Positions 16,953 to 26,259 of a stretch of DNA of 64,000 nucleotides are shown piece after piece; the first letter of the stretch is position 1; every line of letters begins with the position of its first letter. Source of the stretch: Verrucomicrobiaceae bacterium. Its GTDB lineage: Bacteria > Verrucomicrobiota > Verrucomicrobiia > Verrucomicrobiales > Verrucomicrobiaceae. The notes beneath the pieces were generated by a model that searched no databases, was not told where the DNA came from, and worked only from the letters and a program-made list of their open reading frames with translations. The position numbers were made by a program, and so were the translations under genes. The DNA is taken from positions 248,001 through 312,000 of the forward strand of contig JACKQF010000001.1 of assembly GCA_024232965.1 (NCBI GenBank), written 5' to 3'.

Positions 16953-19352
16953 TTAGCCGAGGTGCATGGGATCCACATCCCAGACAAGTGTTACGCCCTG
17001 CGGCATCTCTGTCTGGCGCGCGGTCTTGAAAATGTGACGGCTGAGAGGGCGGATCTTGGCTGACCGGAGGAGCAATTGGAAGCGGAATTGCCCGTGGGCC
17101 TTCTCCAGCGGTGATGGCATGGGCTCGCCCATGATTGTTCCGGGTGGGAGATCTTGCTTCAGTCTGCGTGCCAGGGTTTGCAGTGCGAATTCTGCGCGGG
17201 TCTGATGCGCGCCGCGACAGGTGATGAGCACCACGTGGGTGAAGGGTGGGTATTGGAAGGCCTGGCGATGCTCGATCTCCTGCGCGGCATAGCCGTCGTA
17301 ATCGTTGTGTCTGGCGAACTGAATCGCGGGGCTATGTGGGGTGAAGGTCTGGATGAAGACTTCGCCTTTGATTTCGCCGCGTCCAGATCGACCTGCCACC
17401 TGCACCAGCAACTGAAAGGTACGCTCCGCAGCGCGAAAGTCTGGGAGATTGAGCGCAAGATCGGCGTTGAGGACACCGACGAGGGTGACGTTCGGGAAGT
17501 CCAGACCCTTGGCGATCATCTGGGTGCCTATAAGGATATCCAGCTTCTGCGCGCGGAAGTCGCGAAGCGTATCGCGCAGTTGGTTCTTGCGCTGCATGGT
17601 GTCGGTATCGACACGGGCGATGCGGGCGGTGGGGAAGACGTCGCGCACGAGTGCCTCTGCCCTCTCTGTACCAAAGCCGGCGAATTTGATGGAGGGATCA
17701 TTGCAGGCGGGACATTTTTTGGGCGGCACGCGCTGGGCACCGCAGATGTGGCAGACGAGGCGGTTGTCTTTTTTATGCAGGGTCATCGGAACGCTGCATT
17801 CGTGGCAGACGACGGCCTCGCCACAGGCGGTGCAGGTGAGGGAGGTATTGAAGCCACGGCGATTCAGAAAGAGGATGGTCTGCTCGCGCTTTTCCAAGCG
17901 TGAGGTGATCGCGGTGCGGAGCCGCATGGAGAGGATGCCTGCGTCTTTGGCGGCGACCCCTGTGCCACTGCGACGTTCGAGTCGGAGATCGACGACGCGG
18001 ATCAGTGGCAGGCTCTTGCCGTCGGTGCGGCGCAGCATTCGGACGATGGCGTATTTTCCCGTGAGGGTGTTTTCAAAGGACTCTAGGCTGGGGGTGGCGC
18101 TGCCGAGTACGACGACGCAGCCTTCGAGTTTGCCGCGTACGACGGCGAGATCACGCGCGTGGTAGCGGGGGTTTTCCTCCTGCTTGTAGGAGGGCTCGTG
18201 CTCTTCATCGACGATGATAATTCCGAGTTTCTCAAGCGGCGCAAAAATGGCGCTGCGGGCACCGATGACGATATCGGCCCGGCCTTCATGAATCTTGAAC
18301 CATTCATCGTGACGTTCTCCATCGCTGAGATGGCTGTGCAGGATGGCGATGCGGTCTTTGCGCTCAGAAAAGCGCGCCTTGAAACGCTCGATCGTTTGTG
18401 GGGTCAGGCTGATCTCTGGGACGAGAACGAGGGCTGTCTTCCCGCCTTCGAGCACTCGCGCGATGGATTGCAAATAGACCTCTGTCTTACCGCTGCCAGT
18501 CACGCCGTGGAGGAGGATGGGCTTGGCCGTCTCGGGCGCGTCGAGACCGGTGCCGATGACGGCCATGCAGGTTTCTTGCTCTTCGGTGAGAGTGAGTGAC
18601 TGGGTGGGGAGGAATTGCTCGTTCTCAAAGGGATCGCGTTCCACGCGGACGGAGGCGCGAGTGAGCCAGCCTGCCTCGATGAGTGGTGGCACGATCTGGG
18701 CGGCGCGGGGGAGGTCCCGGCGCAGGTCGCTGAGGGCGGCATTGCCTCCCATGGAGATGATTTTTTCCAGGAGTCGGGCCTGCATGGGCGCGCGTTTGCG
18801 GAGTTTCTCGATCGTCTCAAGGTCGGGTGTTTTGACGACTTCAAAATGGCTGTCCATGATGAAGGTGCCGGGTTTGTCGCGCACCTGCTGGGGCAGCATG
18901 GTGCGCAGGACGCCCTGGACCCCAGTCGCATAATAGTCGCTGATCCAATGGGCCAGTTTGACCAGTGACGGCGTGAACATGGGGCGGGCACCGATGAGCG
19001 CGTGGACCGGTCGCAGTCGCGCTGCATGGGGTGAAGAGTCCAGGATAGCCATGACGACGGCTGGGACGCGCTGCTTTTGCAGGGGGACTTGGACTCGGGA
19101 ACCCACGCTGACTTCTCCCGGAAAGTCTGAAGGGATGCTGTAGTCGAGTTCGATAGCAGCGGAGCCCTCAAGTTGCACGCGGACAAAGCATCGAGGCGAC
19201 GAGGTGCTGTCCGGCATCGTCTCCGCCTGAGGGCCGGCCGGGCGAGGTTGCTTGGGCGTGCGAGCTTGTGGAGGGGCGGCCATTCCAGGCAGCAGGTCGG
19301 ACAGGAGGTCTGGCTCCTGGGCGTCCTGCGGGGAATGGTCTGGGAATGGCAT
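16953..19352 (-). CDS. priA: Primosomal protein N' (PriA helicase)
   Basis: Restarts stalled replication forks as a 3'-5' superfamily 2 helicase. It has an N-terminal DNA-binding domain, Walker A GVTGSGKT, the DEEH box, a zinc-binding region with paired cysteines (CTACGEAVVCHEC, then CHICG and CPAC) and C-terminal motifs such as VAGRSGRG. The 799-residue frame begins with a Pro-rich, poorly conserved stretch of about 45 residues; homology begins near FVRVQLEG, so an ATG at 19217 is the likelier start. Length from there (754) is normal for PriA. Confidence 0.93.
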   Translation of the reverse strand: MPFPDHSPQDAQEPDLLSDLLPGMAAPPQARTPKQPRPAGPQAETMPDSTSSPRCFVRVQLEGSAAIELDYSIPSDFPGEVSVGSRVQVPLQKQRVPAVVMAILDSSPHAARLRPVHALIGARPMFTPSLVKLAHWISDYYATGVQGVLRTMLPQQVRDKPGTFIMDSHFEVVKTPDLETIEKLRKRAPMQARLLEKIISMGGNAALSDLRRDLPRAAQIVPPLIEAGWLTRASVRVERDPFENEQFLPTQSLTLTEEQETCMAVIGTGLDAPETAKPILLHGVTGSGKTEVYLQSIARVLEGGKTALVLVPEISLTPQTIERFKARFSERKDRIAILHSHLSDGERHDEWFKIHEGRADIVIGARSAIFAPLEKLGIIIVDEEHEPSYKQEENPRYHARDLAVVRGKLEGCVVVLGSATPSLESFENTLTGKYAIVRMLRRTDGKSLPLIRVVDLRLERRSGTGVAAKDAGILSMRLRTAITSRLEKREQTILFLNRRGFNTSLTCTACGEAVVCHECSVPMTLHKKDNRLVCHICGAQRVPPKKCPACNDPSIKFAGFGTERAEALVRDVFPTARIARVDTDTMQRKNQLRDTLRDFRAQKLDILIGTQMIAKGLDFPNVTLVGVLNADLALNLPDFRAAERTFQLLVQVAGRSGRGEIKGEVFIQTFTPHSPAIQFARHNDYDGYAAQEIEHRQAFQYPPFTHVVLITCRGAHQTRAEFALQTLARRLKQDLPPGTIMGEPMPSPLEKAHGQFRFQLLLRSAKIRPLSRHIFKTARQTEMPQGVTLVWDVDPMHLG

Positions 19353-19418
19353 GGTGGGCAGGGGAAGCGATAGCGCGGGATGTGAATCTTTGCACGCGCC
19401 GCATCATTGAGTGAGGGC

Positions 19419-19453
19419 AAAAAAATGACCCCCTGGTTTTCACCAGGGGGTCA
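19419..19453 (-). terminator. Rho-independent terminator of the beta-barrel gene
   Basis: TGACCCCCTGG (19426-19436) pairs perfectly with CCAGGGGGTCA (19443-19453) around a 6-nt loop. Seven A residues at 19419-19425 form the U-tract on the minus strand. It lies 30 bp beyond the stop of the outer-membrane protein gene. Confidence 0.93.
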
Positions 19454-19482
19454 AAGAGATCAGATCGTGACCAGAGTCGCGA

Positions 19483-20280
19483 TTAGAACTTAACGCTGAG
19501 GCTCACGCCGCCATAGACTTGGCTATCTTCGCCTGCGTCATCGAGAGCGTCGATTGGCAGGTTGCCAGCGATGTATGGGGTGAGGGTAGCGCTCTTGGTG
19601 AGCTTGATTGGCATAGCGAGGCTGAGGCCGACTGCTGTGAAGCCGTCGCCGATGTTCGCGCCGGAGATCTGCCAAGTGTAGTCAACGCCGTAACCGATGG
19701 AAGCACCAGGAACGAGGGAGATGGAATCGTTGATCTTGATTTCAGTGTTGGCTGCCACTTCGAAATACCAGCCTTCGCCGGTGATGTCGTAGTAGGTGCC
19801 GACGCCGAGGTTCACAGGACCAGCGGTGGTGGCGAGGGTGATGCCGACTTCATTGGTGTCGTCGAGGATCGCGCTCAGGTCACCCTGGTGCTGGTAGTAA
19901 CGATAGCCAACGCCGACGTCAGCTGCGCCGAGGTCGAAGGAGAGGCCTGCATTCAGCTCGAGGCGCTGATAGGAGACGCCGCCGATGTCAGCACCGCGGT
20001 CGTCAGCGCTGACGCCATAGGAGGCACCAGCGTGAAGGGAGACGGTGTCAACAAGTGGCACGGTGAGGTTGAGGTCGGTGGAGATCCAGTTGTCAGCGAA
20101 GTCCACGCCACGGAAGATGAAGCTGGAGTCGTAGCCGACGCTGAGGTCAACGCCGAGGGCTTCTTCTGGAGTGCAGCAAGGGGCCACAGGAGCTGGGGCC
20201 TTGCCACCGCCAGTGCCAGCAGAGGCGGTGATCGCCAGTGCCAGGAAACCAAAGGTCTTGAGCAGGTTGTTCAATTTCAT
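19483..20280 (-). CDS. Outer-membrane beta-barrel protein
   Basis: A 265-residue protein with a signal peptide (MKLNNLLKTFGFLALAITAS, cleavage near ASA-GT). The mature protein consists of alternating amphipathic strands and ends in SLSVKF, a C-terminal phenylalanine as used for barrel insertion by BAM. The VGYDSSFIFRGVDF opening recalls porin-like families of the TIGR02001/DUF type. Pore or receptor role is not known. The start is the ATG at 20280. A CA-rich leader, strong terminator and highly uniform codon use suggest high expression, which is inference. Confidence 0.82.
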   Translation of the reverse strand: MKLNNLLKTFGFLALAITASAGTGGGKAPAPVAPCCTPEEALGVDLSVGYDSSFIFRGVDFADNWISTDLNLTVPLVDTVSLHAGASYGVSADDRGADIGGVSYQRLELNAGLSFDLGAADVGVGYRYYQHQGDLSAILDDTNEVGITLATTAGPVNLGVGTYYDITGEGWYFEVAANTEIKINDSISLVPGASIGYGVDYTWQISGANIGDGFTAVGLSLAMPIKLTKSATLTPYIAGNLPIDALDDAGEDSQVYGGVSLSVKF

Positions 20281-20294
20281 ACGGTTGAGTATTT

Positions 20295-20318
20295 GTTGGT
20301 TGGTTGGTTTGGTTGGTT
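20295..20318 (-). promoter_or_regulatory. CA-rich unstructured 5' leader of the beta-barrel gene
   Basis: On the coding strand the leader holds repeated AACC units (AACCAACCAAACCAACCAA), 15-38 nt before the ATG at 20280, and no Shine-Dalgarno sequence. Such A/C-rich leaders are poorly structured and could act as a ribosome standby or enhancer, or as an antisense target for a small RNA. Confidence 0.45.
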
Positions 20319-20493
20319 CTTGTTGTCTAACAATCCGCTCCTGTTGGTTTGGAGAAGAAATCTTCCGCAAATCGAAAGGACCGAATTGTTGTAAGTTGCG
20401 AGTTCTAGCAGCGCATCTGCAAACTGAAAAGGGATTTTCTGCAAAAAAGCGCAAAAATTGGCCCCCCACGTGCTCGATAAGGCCTATTTTGCC

Positions 20494-20730
20494 CTAATTT
20501 AGGTCTGAGGAGAGCACAGAATTGGGATTCCGAAGCGCTAGGGTCTGGGCTTGCAAGATGACACGCGGGGCGCTTGAGTCGAAAAGGTAGGCGTGGCAAC
20601 TGGGGCAGGTGACTGCCCGTGCGACTACAATTGATCCGCAGCCTTCGCAGACTTTGTATTGCTCAGGATGGCTGGCGATTTTTTCCGCTTGTTTCTGGCG
20701 GGAGTCCTTGGGTTCTTCAGGCGTGCTCAT
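20494..20730 (-). CDS. Small zinc-ribbon protein
   Basis: A 78-residue cytoplasmic protein. CEGCGS (about 28-33) and CPSCHA (about 42-47) form a CxxC...CxxC zinc ribbon. A charged N-terminal tail (STPEEPKDSRQKQAEKI) precedes it. Zinc ribbons of this size often bind nucleic acid or partner proteins; the role is unknown. It is divergent from dnaN. Confidence 0.7.
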   Translation of the reverse strand: MSTPEEPKDSRQKQAEKIASHPEQYKVCEGCGSIVVARAVTCPSCHAYLFDSSAPRVILQAQTLALRNPNSVLSSDLN

Positions 20731-20893
20731 GTATTTGAACTTTGGACAGTAGTGAAGATCGATGGGAATTGCAATGGCGGCCTGAGGTGATTTTGTGGAA
20801 GGCTGGTGGGTGCGATCGGAGAGGCCTGATAGTTAAAGATGGAGGCCATTTTCAACATACCCTGGACATCGAGAGCTTTTCTGCTCAATATCC

Positions 20894-20921
20894 TTGCCGA
20901 TTTGAATCAATTTGGTAACAA
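20894..20921 (+). promoter_or_regulatory. Candidate sigma-70-type promoter for dnaN
   Basis: TTGCCG at 20894-20899 and TAACAA at 20916-20921 are separated by 16 bp and lie 20 bp before the dnaN start at 20942. The match to consensus is moderate, so this is a candidate only. Confidence 0.35.
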
Positions 20922-20941
20922 GTCGGAACCCGCCCGGTTAT

Positions 20942-22039
20942 ATGAAGTTTACTATCAGCAAGGAATCCTTTCTCGACGCCATCCAGCAGGTGCAGCACGT
21001 TGTCAGTGCGCGCACTACGTTGGCCATTCTATCTAACGTTCTTTTGCGCGCTAAAGATGGCCATTTGGAGCTCACCACTACTGACCTGGATGTTGGCGTC
21101 ACTTGTGGCGTACCCGCAGATGTGAAGGAGGCCGGAGCGACAACATTGCCCGCCCGCCGTCTCGCGACGATCGTCCGCGAGCTTCCCGCGGAGGAGGTAG
21201 AGGTGTCTGTCGATGAAAAGAATGTCGCCTCGATCCGAAGCGGTCCCAGTTATTTCAAAGTTTTGGGTCTGACGAGCGAGGAGTTTCCGGCGCTGCCTCA
21301 TTTTGACGAAGCCCGTGAGTTTAAACTGGAGCAGTCCGTGCTGAAGGATTGCCTACGCAAGACTGCGTATGCGATTTCGACGGACGAGACCCGCTATGTG
21401 CTAAACGGTATTTTGTTCTCCTTCAAAGACAACAATTTGACCATGGTGGCAACCGATGGCCGCCGACTTGCGATGGTGGAGCACGAATTCGAATTCCCTC
21501 AAAGCCATGATTCAGACATCATTGTGCCAACCAAGGCTGTGAATGAACTGGGGCGCCTGCTGAGCGATCAGGGGGAAGTGACAATCCGCGTTTCCCACAA
21601 TCAAGTGGGGTTCGATTTGGGTGACTGTTTGCTGATCAGCAAACTGATCGACGGGAACTATCCGAACTATCGTCAAGTCATCCCGACGGAAACGAAAGAG
21701 CGCATCCCGATTGAGCGCGAGGCCTTCCTCCGCGCTATTTCTCGTGTATCTTTGCTGGCGAGCGATAAATCGAACTCGGTCAAATTCCAATTCTCCCCTG
21801 GCAATGTCGAAATCGTGGCGTCATCCCCAGATATTGGTGAAGCTCGCGAGACCTTGGCGATCAACTACAAGGGGGTCCCGATCACAATCGCCTTCAATCC
21901 AGAATTCACCATGGCTCCGCTGCGGAATCTTTCGGTGGATGAGGTTCACCTGCACCTGATCGACGAGATTAGCCCAGGTGTGCTTCGCAGCGGTTCAACC
22001 TTTCTCTATGTGCTCATGCCGATGCGCGTGAACTCCTAG
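20942..22039 (+). CDS. dnaN: DNA polymerase III beta sliding clamp
   Basis: Encircles DNA and tethers the replicative polymerase. From the ATG at 20942 it is 365 residues, normal for a bacterial clamp with three similar domains. Typical segments are MKFTISKESFLDAIQ, VVSARTTLAILSNVLL, ATDGRRLAMVEHE and the C-terminal FLYVLMPMRV. No dnaA or recF is adjacent, so the usual dnaA-dnaN-recF order is broken here. The longer open frame upstream of MKFT is rejected by homology. No Shine-Dalgarno sequence precedes the start. Confidence 0.96.
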   Translation: MKFTISKESFLDAIQQVQHVVSARTTLAILSNVLLRAKDGHLELTTTDLDVGVTCGVPADVKEAGATTLPARRLATIVRELPAEEVEVSVDEKNVASIRSGPSYFKVLGLTSEEFPALPHFDEAREFKLEQSVLKDCLRKTAYAISTDETRYVLNGILFSFKDNNLTMVATDGRRLAMVEHEFEFPQSHDSDIIVPTKAVNELGRLLSDQGEVTIRVSHNQVGFDLGDCLLISKLIDGNYPNYRQVIPTETKERIPIEREAFLRAISRVSLLASDKSNSVKFQFSPGNVEIVASSPDIGEARETLAINYKGVPITIAFNPEFTMAPLRNLSVDEVHLHLIDEISPGVLRSGSTFLYVLMPMRVNS

Positions 22040-22049
22040 TAAGTGCCTT

Positions 22050-22607
22050 ATGTCCAAGTCGTCGCTTTCATTCTTGTTTGTTTTGGCTGGTGCCGTCACT
22101 GTGACGACATCGAGTTGTGTTTCCTATCGCCCACCGGGCACTGCCGCTTCTCAACAGGGCGTGTCTCTTGATGCACCGCCATCAGGGCGTCAGACCCCAA
22201 CACGCTATCTTGATCAAGAGGCGGGCTCAACACCTGCTCCGACGATTTCTACTGAGGCTCCTACTGACGGTAGCACTGCCGCCACCGACGCCACCGTCTC
22301 GGCTGATGATACCCAAAAGGCAAAGGATGACGCTGCCTCCGCTGAAGAGGGCAAAATGAAGAATGGCGTTGCTGCAACGGAGGAAACGGCGAAGGCCGAT
22401 GACAAGAAACCACAAGGTGAAGAACCAGCGAAGGTCGATGCGCCTGCACCCGGTGCAGCTCAGTTGCCTTATGGTGTGCCTGTTCCGGGGCAAAAGGGCT
22501 TTGCTTACAGCCCCTATGACAACAAGGAGATGGTCGACCTTCGTGGGATTCCTCCAGGTAAGAAGGTTCGCTGCCCATACACCGGTAAGATCTTCTTGGT
22601 GCCTTGA
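22050..22607 (+). CDS. Lipoprotein with disordered linker and conserved C-terminal tail
   Basis: A 185-residue protein with a signal peptide and lipobox-like VTTSSC at Cys23. Residues about 30-135 are Ala/Thr/Glu/Asp/Lys-rich and probably disordered. The last 45 residues (from LPYGVPVPGQKGFAYSPYDN to CPYTGKIFLVP) are compact and end in a CPYTGK motif that looks conserved; the linker-plus-tail plan suggests a tether whose tail recognises a partner. It is 10 bp after dnaN. Confidence 0.7.
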   Translation: MSKSSLSFLFVLAGAVTVTTSSCVSYRPPGTAASQQGVSLDAPPSGRQTPTRYLDQEAGSTPAPTISTEAPTDGSTAATDATVSADDTQKAKDDAASAEEGKMKNGVAATEETAKADDKKPQGEEPAKVDAPAPGAAQLPYGVPVPGQKGFAYSPYDNKEMVDLRGIPPGKKVRCPYTGKIFLVP

Positions 22608-22699
22608 GTCACCCCTAGCTCTGTCCCGTTTGGGTTTACACGCTCCATTGAGGCTGGCTAGGCTTGCTCTGCTATGCTTCGACTGATCATTGACTGGAC

Positions 22700-23605
22700 A
22701 TGACGCCTGCCCCCACATTTTACGAAGCTTCTGTGGCCATTTTTGGGCCTGGGCTTTTGGGTGGCTCTTTGGCCCTTGCTCTGCGTGAACGCTGCCCCTC
22801 AGCCAATATCCGTGTTTGGGCCCGCCGTGAGGAGGCGGCCGAAAAGGTTAGACTGTTAGGCGTCGCTGACTTTGTCTCCTGCAATGTCTCTGCGGTTGCC
22901 CAGGAGGCCAGTTTGATCATTTTAGCGACCCCAGTTGAAACCATGCCATCCCTCGCGCGACAGATCGCGGCGAGCGAGCTGTCTCCAGAGGTTCTTGTTA
23001 CGGATGTTGGCAGTGTCAAAAGCAACGTGGTGGATGCCTTGGAGCCCATTTTTGAAGGGCGGGCGAGCTTTGTCGGCAGCCATCCAATGGCTGGATCTGA
23101 AAAAGCTGGGATAGATGAGGCTCGGGCTGACCTTTTTCACGGGGCTGCGTGCATTGTGACTCCTCGGGCAGCGACCCCCGTGACTATCGTTGAGCGACTT
23201 CGGGCTTTCTGGGATTGTCTCGGATGTCGAGTCCTCGTCCGCGATCCAGCCACCCATGATTGCGAGGTCGCCAGGATCTCCCACCTTCCGCACATGATGG
23301 CGGCGGTGACGACGCGTGCCGGCCTGGCAGGGCATGCTGGGGCCATCGATTGCATCGGGAACGGGTTTCGCGATAGCACCCGCGTTGCTGCGGGCGATCC
23401 AGGGCTTTGGGCCGGGATTGTGGCGGGAAATCGAGCAGAGATTCTCGCTGCCCTCAAGGATGCGCAGGCGCAACTGGGACAGCTGGTTGAAATCATCGCG
23501 AATCTGGACGATGAAGCCCTCCGCGATTTCCTCGCGCAGGCAAAGGCCCTGCGTGATGCCGTTCCTGCGGCGACCGTTTCCCCCCCATGGCCACAATCAA
23601 AGTAA
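22700..23605 (+). CDS. tyrA: Prephenate/arogenate dehydrogenase
   Basis: Oxidatively decarboxylates prephenate (or arogenate) in tyrosine synthesis using NAD(P). It is 301 residues, with the Rossmann motif FGPGLLGGS at 15-23, DVGSVKSNV near 94, SHPMAGSEKAG near 123 and HLPHMMA near 195. There is no fused chorismate mutase or ACT domain. The 3' end overlaps aroA by 19 bp, a tight coupling with the enzyme two steps earlier in the same pathway. Confidence 0.92.
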   Translation: MTPAPTFYEASVAIFGPGLLGGSLALALRERCPSANIRVWARREEAAEKVRLLGVADFVSCNVSAVAQEASLIILATPVETMPSLARQIAASELSPEVLVTDVGSVKSNVVDALEPIFEGRASFVGSHPMAGSEKAGIDEARADLFHGAACIVTPRAATPVTIVERLRAFWDCLGCRVLVRDPATHDCEVARISHLPHMMAAVTTRAGLAGHAGAIDCIGNGFRDSTRVAAGDPGLWAGIVAGNRAEILAALKDAQAQLGQLVEIIANLDDEALRDFLAQAKALRDAVPAATVSPPWPQSK

Positions 23606-24945
23606 AAAAACTCAAAAACATTCCCGCCGAAATCACCGTGCCGGGAGACAAGAGCATCAGCCATCGCGCAGCGATGTTTGCCGGAATGGCCGATGGCCGC
23701 ACTGTCATCGAGGGCTTCCTGCCCAGCGAAGACTGCCTGTGCACGGTGAAGGCCATGCAGACGCTCGGGGCTGAGGTGGAGCCCTTGGAAGAACAAGAAG
23801 GCGTGGGTTTGGTGAAGCTGGCCATCACGGGCAAGGGGCGGAAGCTCCAGCCGGCGGTTGGTCCGATCGATTGCGGAAATTCCGGCACCACCATGCGTTT
23901 GCTTTCGGGTATTTTGGCTGGCCAGTCTTTTCCGACCACGCTGATCGGCGATGAATCCCTTTCCCGCAGGCCGATGAAGCGCATCGCGGATCCTCTCTGC
24001 GAGATGGGGGCAAAGGTGGAAGGGCAGGGGGACAAGATTTGTGCGCCGCTGACCGTTACTGGCGGTGATCTTCATGCCATCGACTACGCGCTGCCAATGG
24101 CGAGTGCCCAGGTGAAGAGTGCGGTCTTGCTGGCGGGCATGTTTGCTCCAGGAAAAACGACCGTGGTGGAGCCCGTCGCGACGCGCAATCACACGGAGCG
24201 CATCATGTCTCACTTCGGTGTGAAGTGGCTGCGCGACGGAGATCGCATCAGTGTCTATGGCGGACAGACGCCTCGCGCCAAGGACATTGTCGTGCCGGGG
24301 GATATCTCCAGTGCTGCCTTTTGGATGGTCGCTGCGGCTGCGACACCTGGCGCGCAGATCACGATCAATAATGTGGGGCTTAATGAGACCCGCACCGGCG
24401 TCATCACTGTGCTGCTCCGTATGGGGGCGCATATCACCAATTGCGAAACGACTCGAGATGGCGAGCCGCGTGGCAACATCGTCGTTCACGGCGGCGAACT
24501 GAATGCAACGGTGATCGGTGGTACAGAAATTCCCAACGTCATCGACGAGTTACCAATCTTGGCGGTTGCTGGGGCGCTGGCTCGTGGTAGCACCCTGATC
24601 CGAGATGCGCGCGAACTTCGAGTCAAGGAGACGGATCGTATCGCTGCCGTCGCGGAAAACCTCCGTCGCATGGGCGTGACGGTGACTGAGTTTGAAGATG
24701 GCATGGAGATCGAAGGTGGCGCTGCATTGCAAGGCGCGAACATCACGACCTATGGTGATCACCGCATTGCCATGGCGTTCGCCATTGCGGGTTTGTACGC
24801 TGAGGGGACGACGGTCATTGAGGGGGCTGAATGCATTGGCACCTCGTATCCAGGTTTTGAACACGACCTTGGTCTGTTTCTCCAGGCAGAAGCGGGTGTC
24901 AGACCCATCCACGTTGTCTCGCGTGCACCCAATCCTAAAGGCTGA
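23587..24945 (+). CDS. aroA: 3-phosphoshikimate 1-carboxyvinyltransferase (EPSP synthase)
   Basis: Makes EPSP from shikimate-3-phosphate and PEP. The 452-residue protein has VPGDKSISHR (18-27), the CGNSGTTMRLLSG phosphate loop, GDESLSRRPM, SAQVKSA, R200-NHT-E204, a conserved NETRTG and the C-terminal GDHRIAMAF. The RxHxE, SAQxK and NxTR patterns are those of the class II (Bacillus/CP4-like) enzymes rather than E. coli class I. It overlaps tyrA and precedes cmk by 15 bp. Confidence 0.95.
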   Translation: MATIKVKKLKNIPAEITVPGDKSISHRAAMFAGMADGRTVIEGFLPSEDCLCTVKAMQTLGAEVEPLEEQEGVGLVKLAITGKGRKLQPAVGPIDCGNSGTTMRLLSGILAGQSFPTTLIGDESLSRRPMKRIADPLCEMGAKVEGQGDKICAPLTVTGGDLHAIDYALPMASAQVKSAVLLAGMFAPGKTTVVEPVATRNHTERIMSHFGVKWLRDGDRISVYGGQTPRAKDIVVPGDISSAAFWMVAAAATPGAQITINNVGLNETRTGVITVLLRMGAHITNCETTRDGEPRGNIVVHGGELNATVIGGTEIPNVIDELPILAVAGALARGSTLIRDARELRVKETDRIAAVAENLRRMGVTVTEFEDGMEIEGGAALQGANITTYGDHRIAMAFAIAGLYAEGTTVIEGAECIGTSYPGFEHDLGLFLQAEAGVRPIHVVSRAPNPKG

Positions 24946-24960
24946 TCAAAAGCACCATTC

Positions 24961-25620
24961 ATGGACGCATCGCCAGTCATCACTATTGACGGACCTGCTG
25001 CCTCTGGCAAAAGCAGTGTCGCGCGCCTTGTCGCTCGCCGGCTCGGTTACACCTACGTTAACACTGGCAATATGTATCGTGCCATGACCTGGGCCGTGCA
25101 GAACGCTGGCATCGATGTCAGCGACTCTGACGCAGTCCGACATCAAGCGGGAGCTGTGCACCTTGAATCTCCTGTCGTCGAGGGCCAGACCCTAGTTCGC
25201 GTCAATGGGCGGGTGCTGACGGCAGAAGACCTGAATGCAGATTCGGTAAACCGAGCCGTCTCCTTCGTTGCTCGTGTGCCTGAGGTCCGCGATCTCTTGG
25301 TCGCAGCCCAGCGTGACCTCACTAAATTAGGGCCGCTGGTAATGGAGGGAAGGGATATCGGTTCCGTCGTTTTTCCTGAGAGCGCTTTTAAATTCTACAT
25401 CGATGCATCTGAAGAGGTCCGTTCCGCCCGACGCCAAGCGCAGGGGCACGCAGATCAGGTCGCTGAGCGCGACCGCATGGACTCCACGAGGAAGACATCA
25501 CCGCTCGTTGTGCCGGATGGCGCGGTTACAATCGATAACTCGCATATCACCCTCGATCAGGCGGTAGATCAGGTGATCGCTGTCCTTGCCGAGATGGGGG
25601 TGGCGTCTGCTGTGCAGTAA
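24961..25620 (+). CDS. cmk: Cytidylate kinase
   Basis: Phosphorylates CMP and dCMP. It is 219 residues with the P-loop GPAASGKSS at 11-19, YVNTGNMYRAMTW (about 31-43), VMEGRDIGSVVFP (about 126-138) and the RDRMDSTR lid region near 166. It follows aroA in a common bacterial order (aroA-cmk) and is 15 bp before plsC. No Shine-Dalgarno sequence is seen before the ATG. Confidence 0.95.
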   Translation: MDASPVITIDGPAASGKSSVARLVARRLGYTYVNTGNMYRAMTWAVQNAGIDVSDSDAVRHQAGAVHLESPVVEGQTLVRVNGRVLTAEDLNADSVNRAVSFVARVPEVRDLLVAAQRDLTKLGPLVMEGRDIGSVVFPESAFKFYIDASEEVRSARRQAQGHADQVAERDRMDSTRKTSPLVVPDGAVTIDNSHITLDQAVDQVIAVLAEMGVASAVQ

Positions 25621-25635
25621 GCTACGCTGGATACC

Positions 25636-26259
25636 ATGGCCACCGTTCCACTGACCTACACTATCGCCCATCGTGTGTTCCACGAGTTGGCCCGTGGGTT
25701 CTTCGACTTCCGAATTGTTGGGGCCGATCGCCTAGATTTTGCTGGGCCAGCGTTGATTTGTTGCAATCACGCCAGTTTCCTGGATCCGCCATTTATCGGA
25801 CAAGCGTTCCCGATGCCGATCCACTTTTTCGCCCGGAAGACGCTGTTTGATAACCCCGTGCTGGGTTGGTTGCTGCGGCGTTGGCAGGTTATTCCGATTG
25901 ATCGTGATAAGCCGGATGCCGCCAGCCTGAAGACCACCATTCGCATGCTGAAGCAGGGTGAAAAGGTGCTGATGTTTCCAGAAGGGACCCGCTGCACGGA
26001 TGGTGAATTGCTGCCAGCGAGAGCAGGGGTCGGATTGTTTATCGCGAAGTCGCGGGCTCCGGTGCTGCCGGTTCGAATGTACGGCACCTTTGAGGCCTAC
26101 CCGAAAGGGGTAAAATTTCCACGGCCAGCGAGTGTCACCCTTGTCGTCGGGGAACTTTGGCAGCCGGATCTCTCTGCCGGCGAGGGCAAAGAGGGGCGCG
26201 ACCTTTACCAGGATCTGGCGGACGAAGTGATGCGCCGCATTGCAGCGCTCACGCTTTAG
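25636..26259 (+). CDS. plsC: 1-acyl-sn-glycerol-3-phosphate acyltransferase
   Basis: Acylates lysophosphatidic acid to phosphatidic acid at the inner membrane. It is 207 residues with the NHASFLD motif (H45 to D50, the catalytic HxxxxD) and FPEGTR (114-119). The neighbouring cmk-plsC order is seen in many bacteria. It is the last gene of a plus-strand run and overlaps the convergent hisH stop by four bases. Confidence 0.92.
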   Translation: MATVPLTYTIAHRVFHELARGFFDFRIVGADRLDFAGPALICCNHASFLDPPFIGQAFPMPIHFFARKTLFDNPVLGWLLRRWQVIPIDRDKPDAASLKTTIRMLKQGEKVLMFPEGTRCTDGELLPARAGVGLFIAKSRAPVLPVRMYGTFEAYPKGVKFPRPASVTLVVGELWQPDLSAGEGKEGRDLYQDLADEVMRRIAALTL

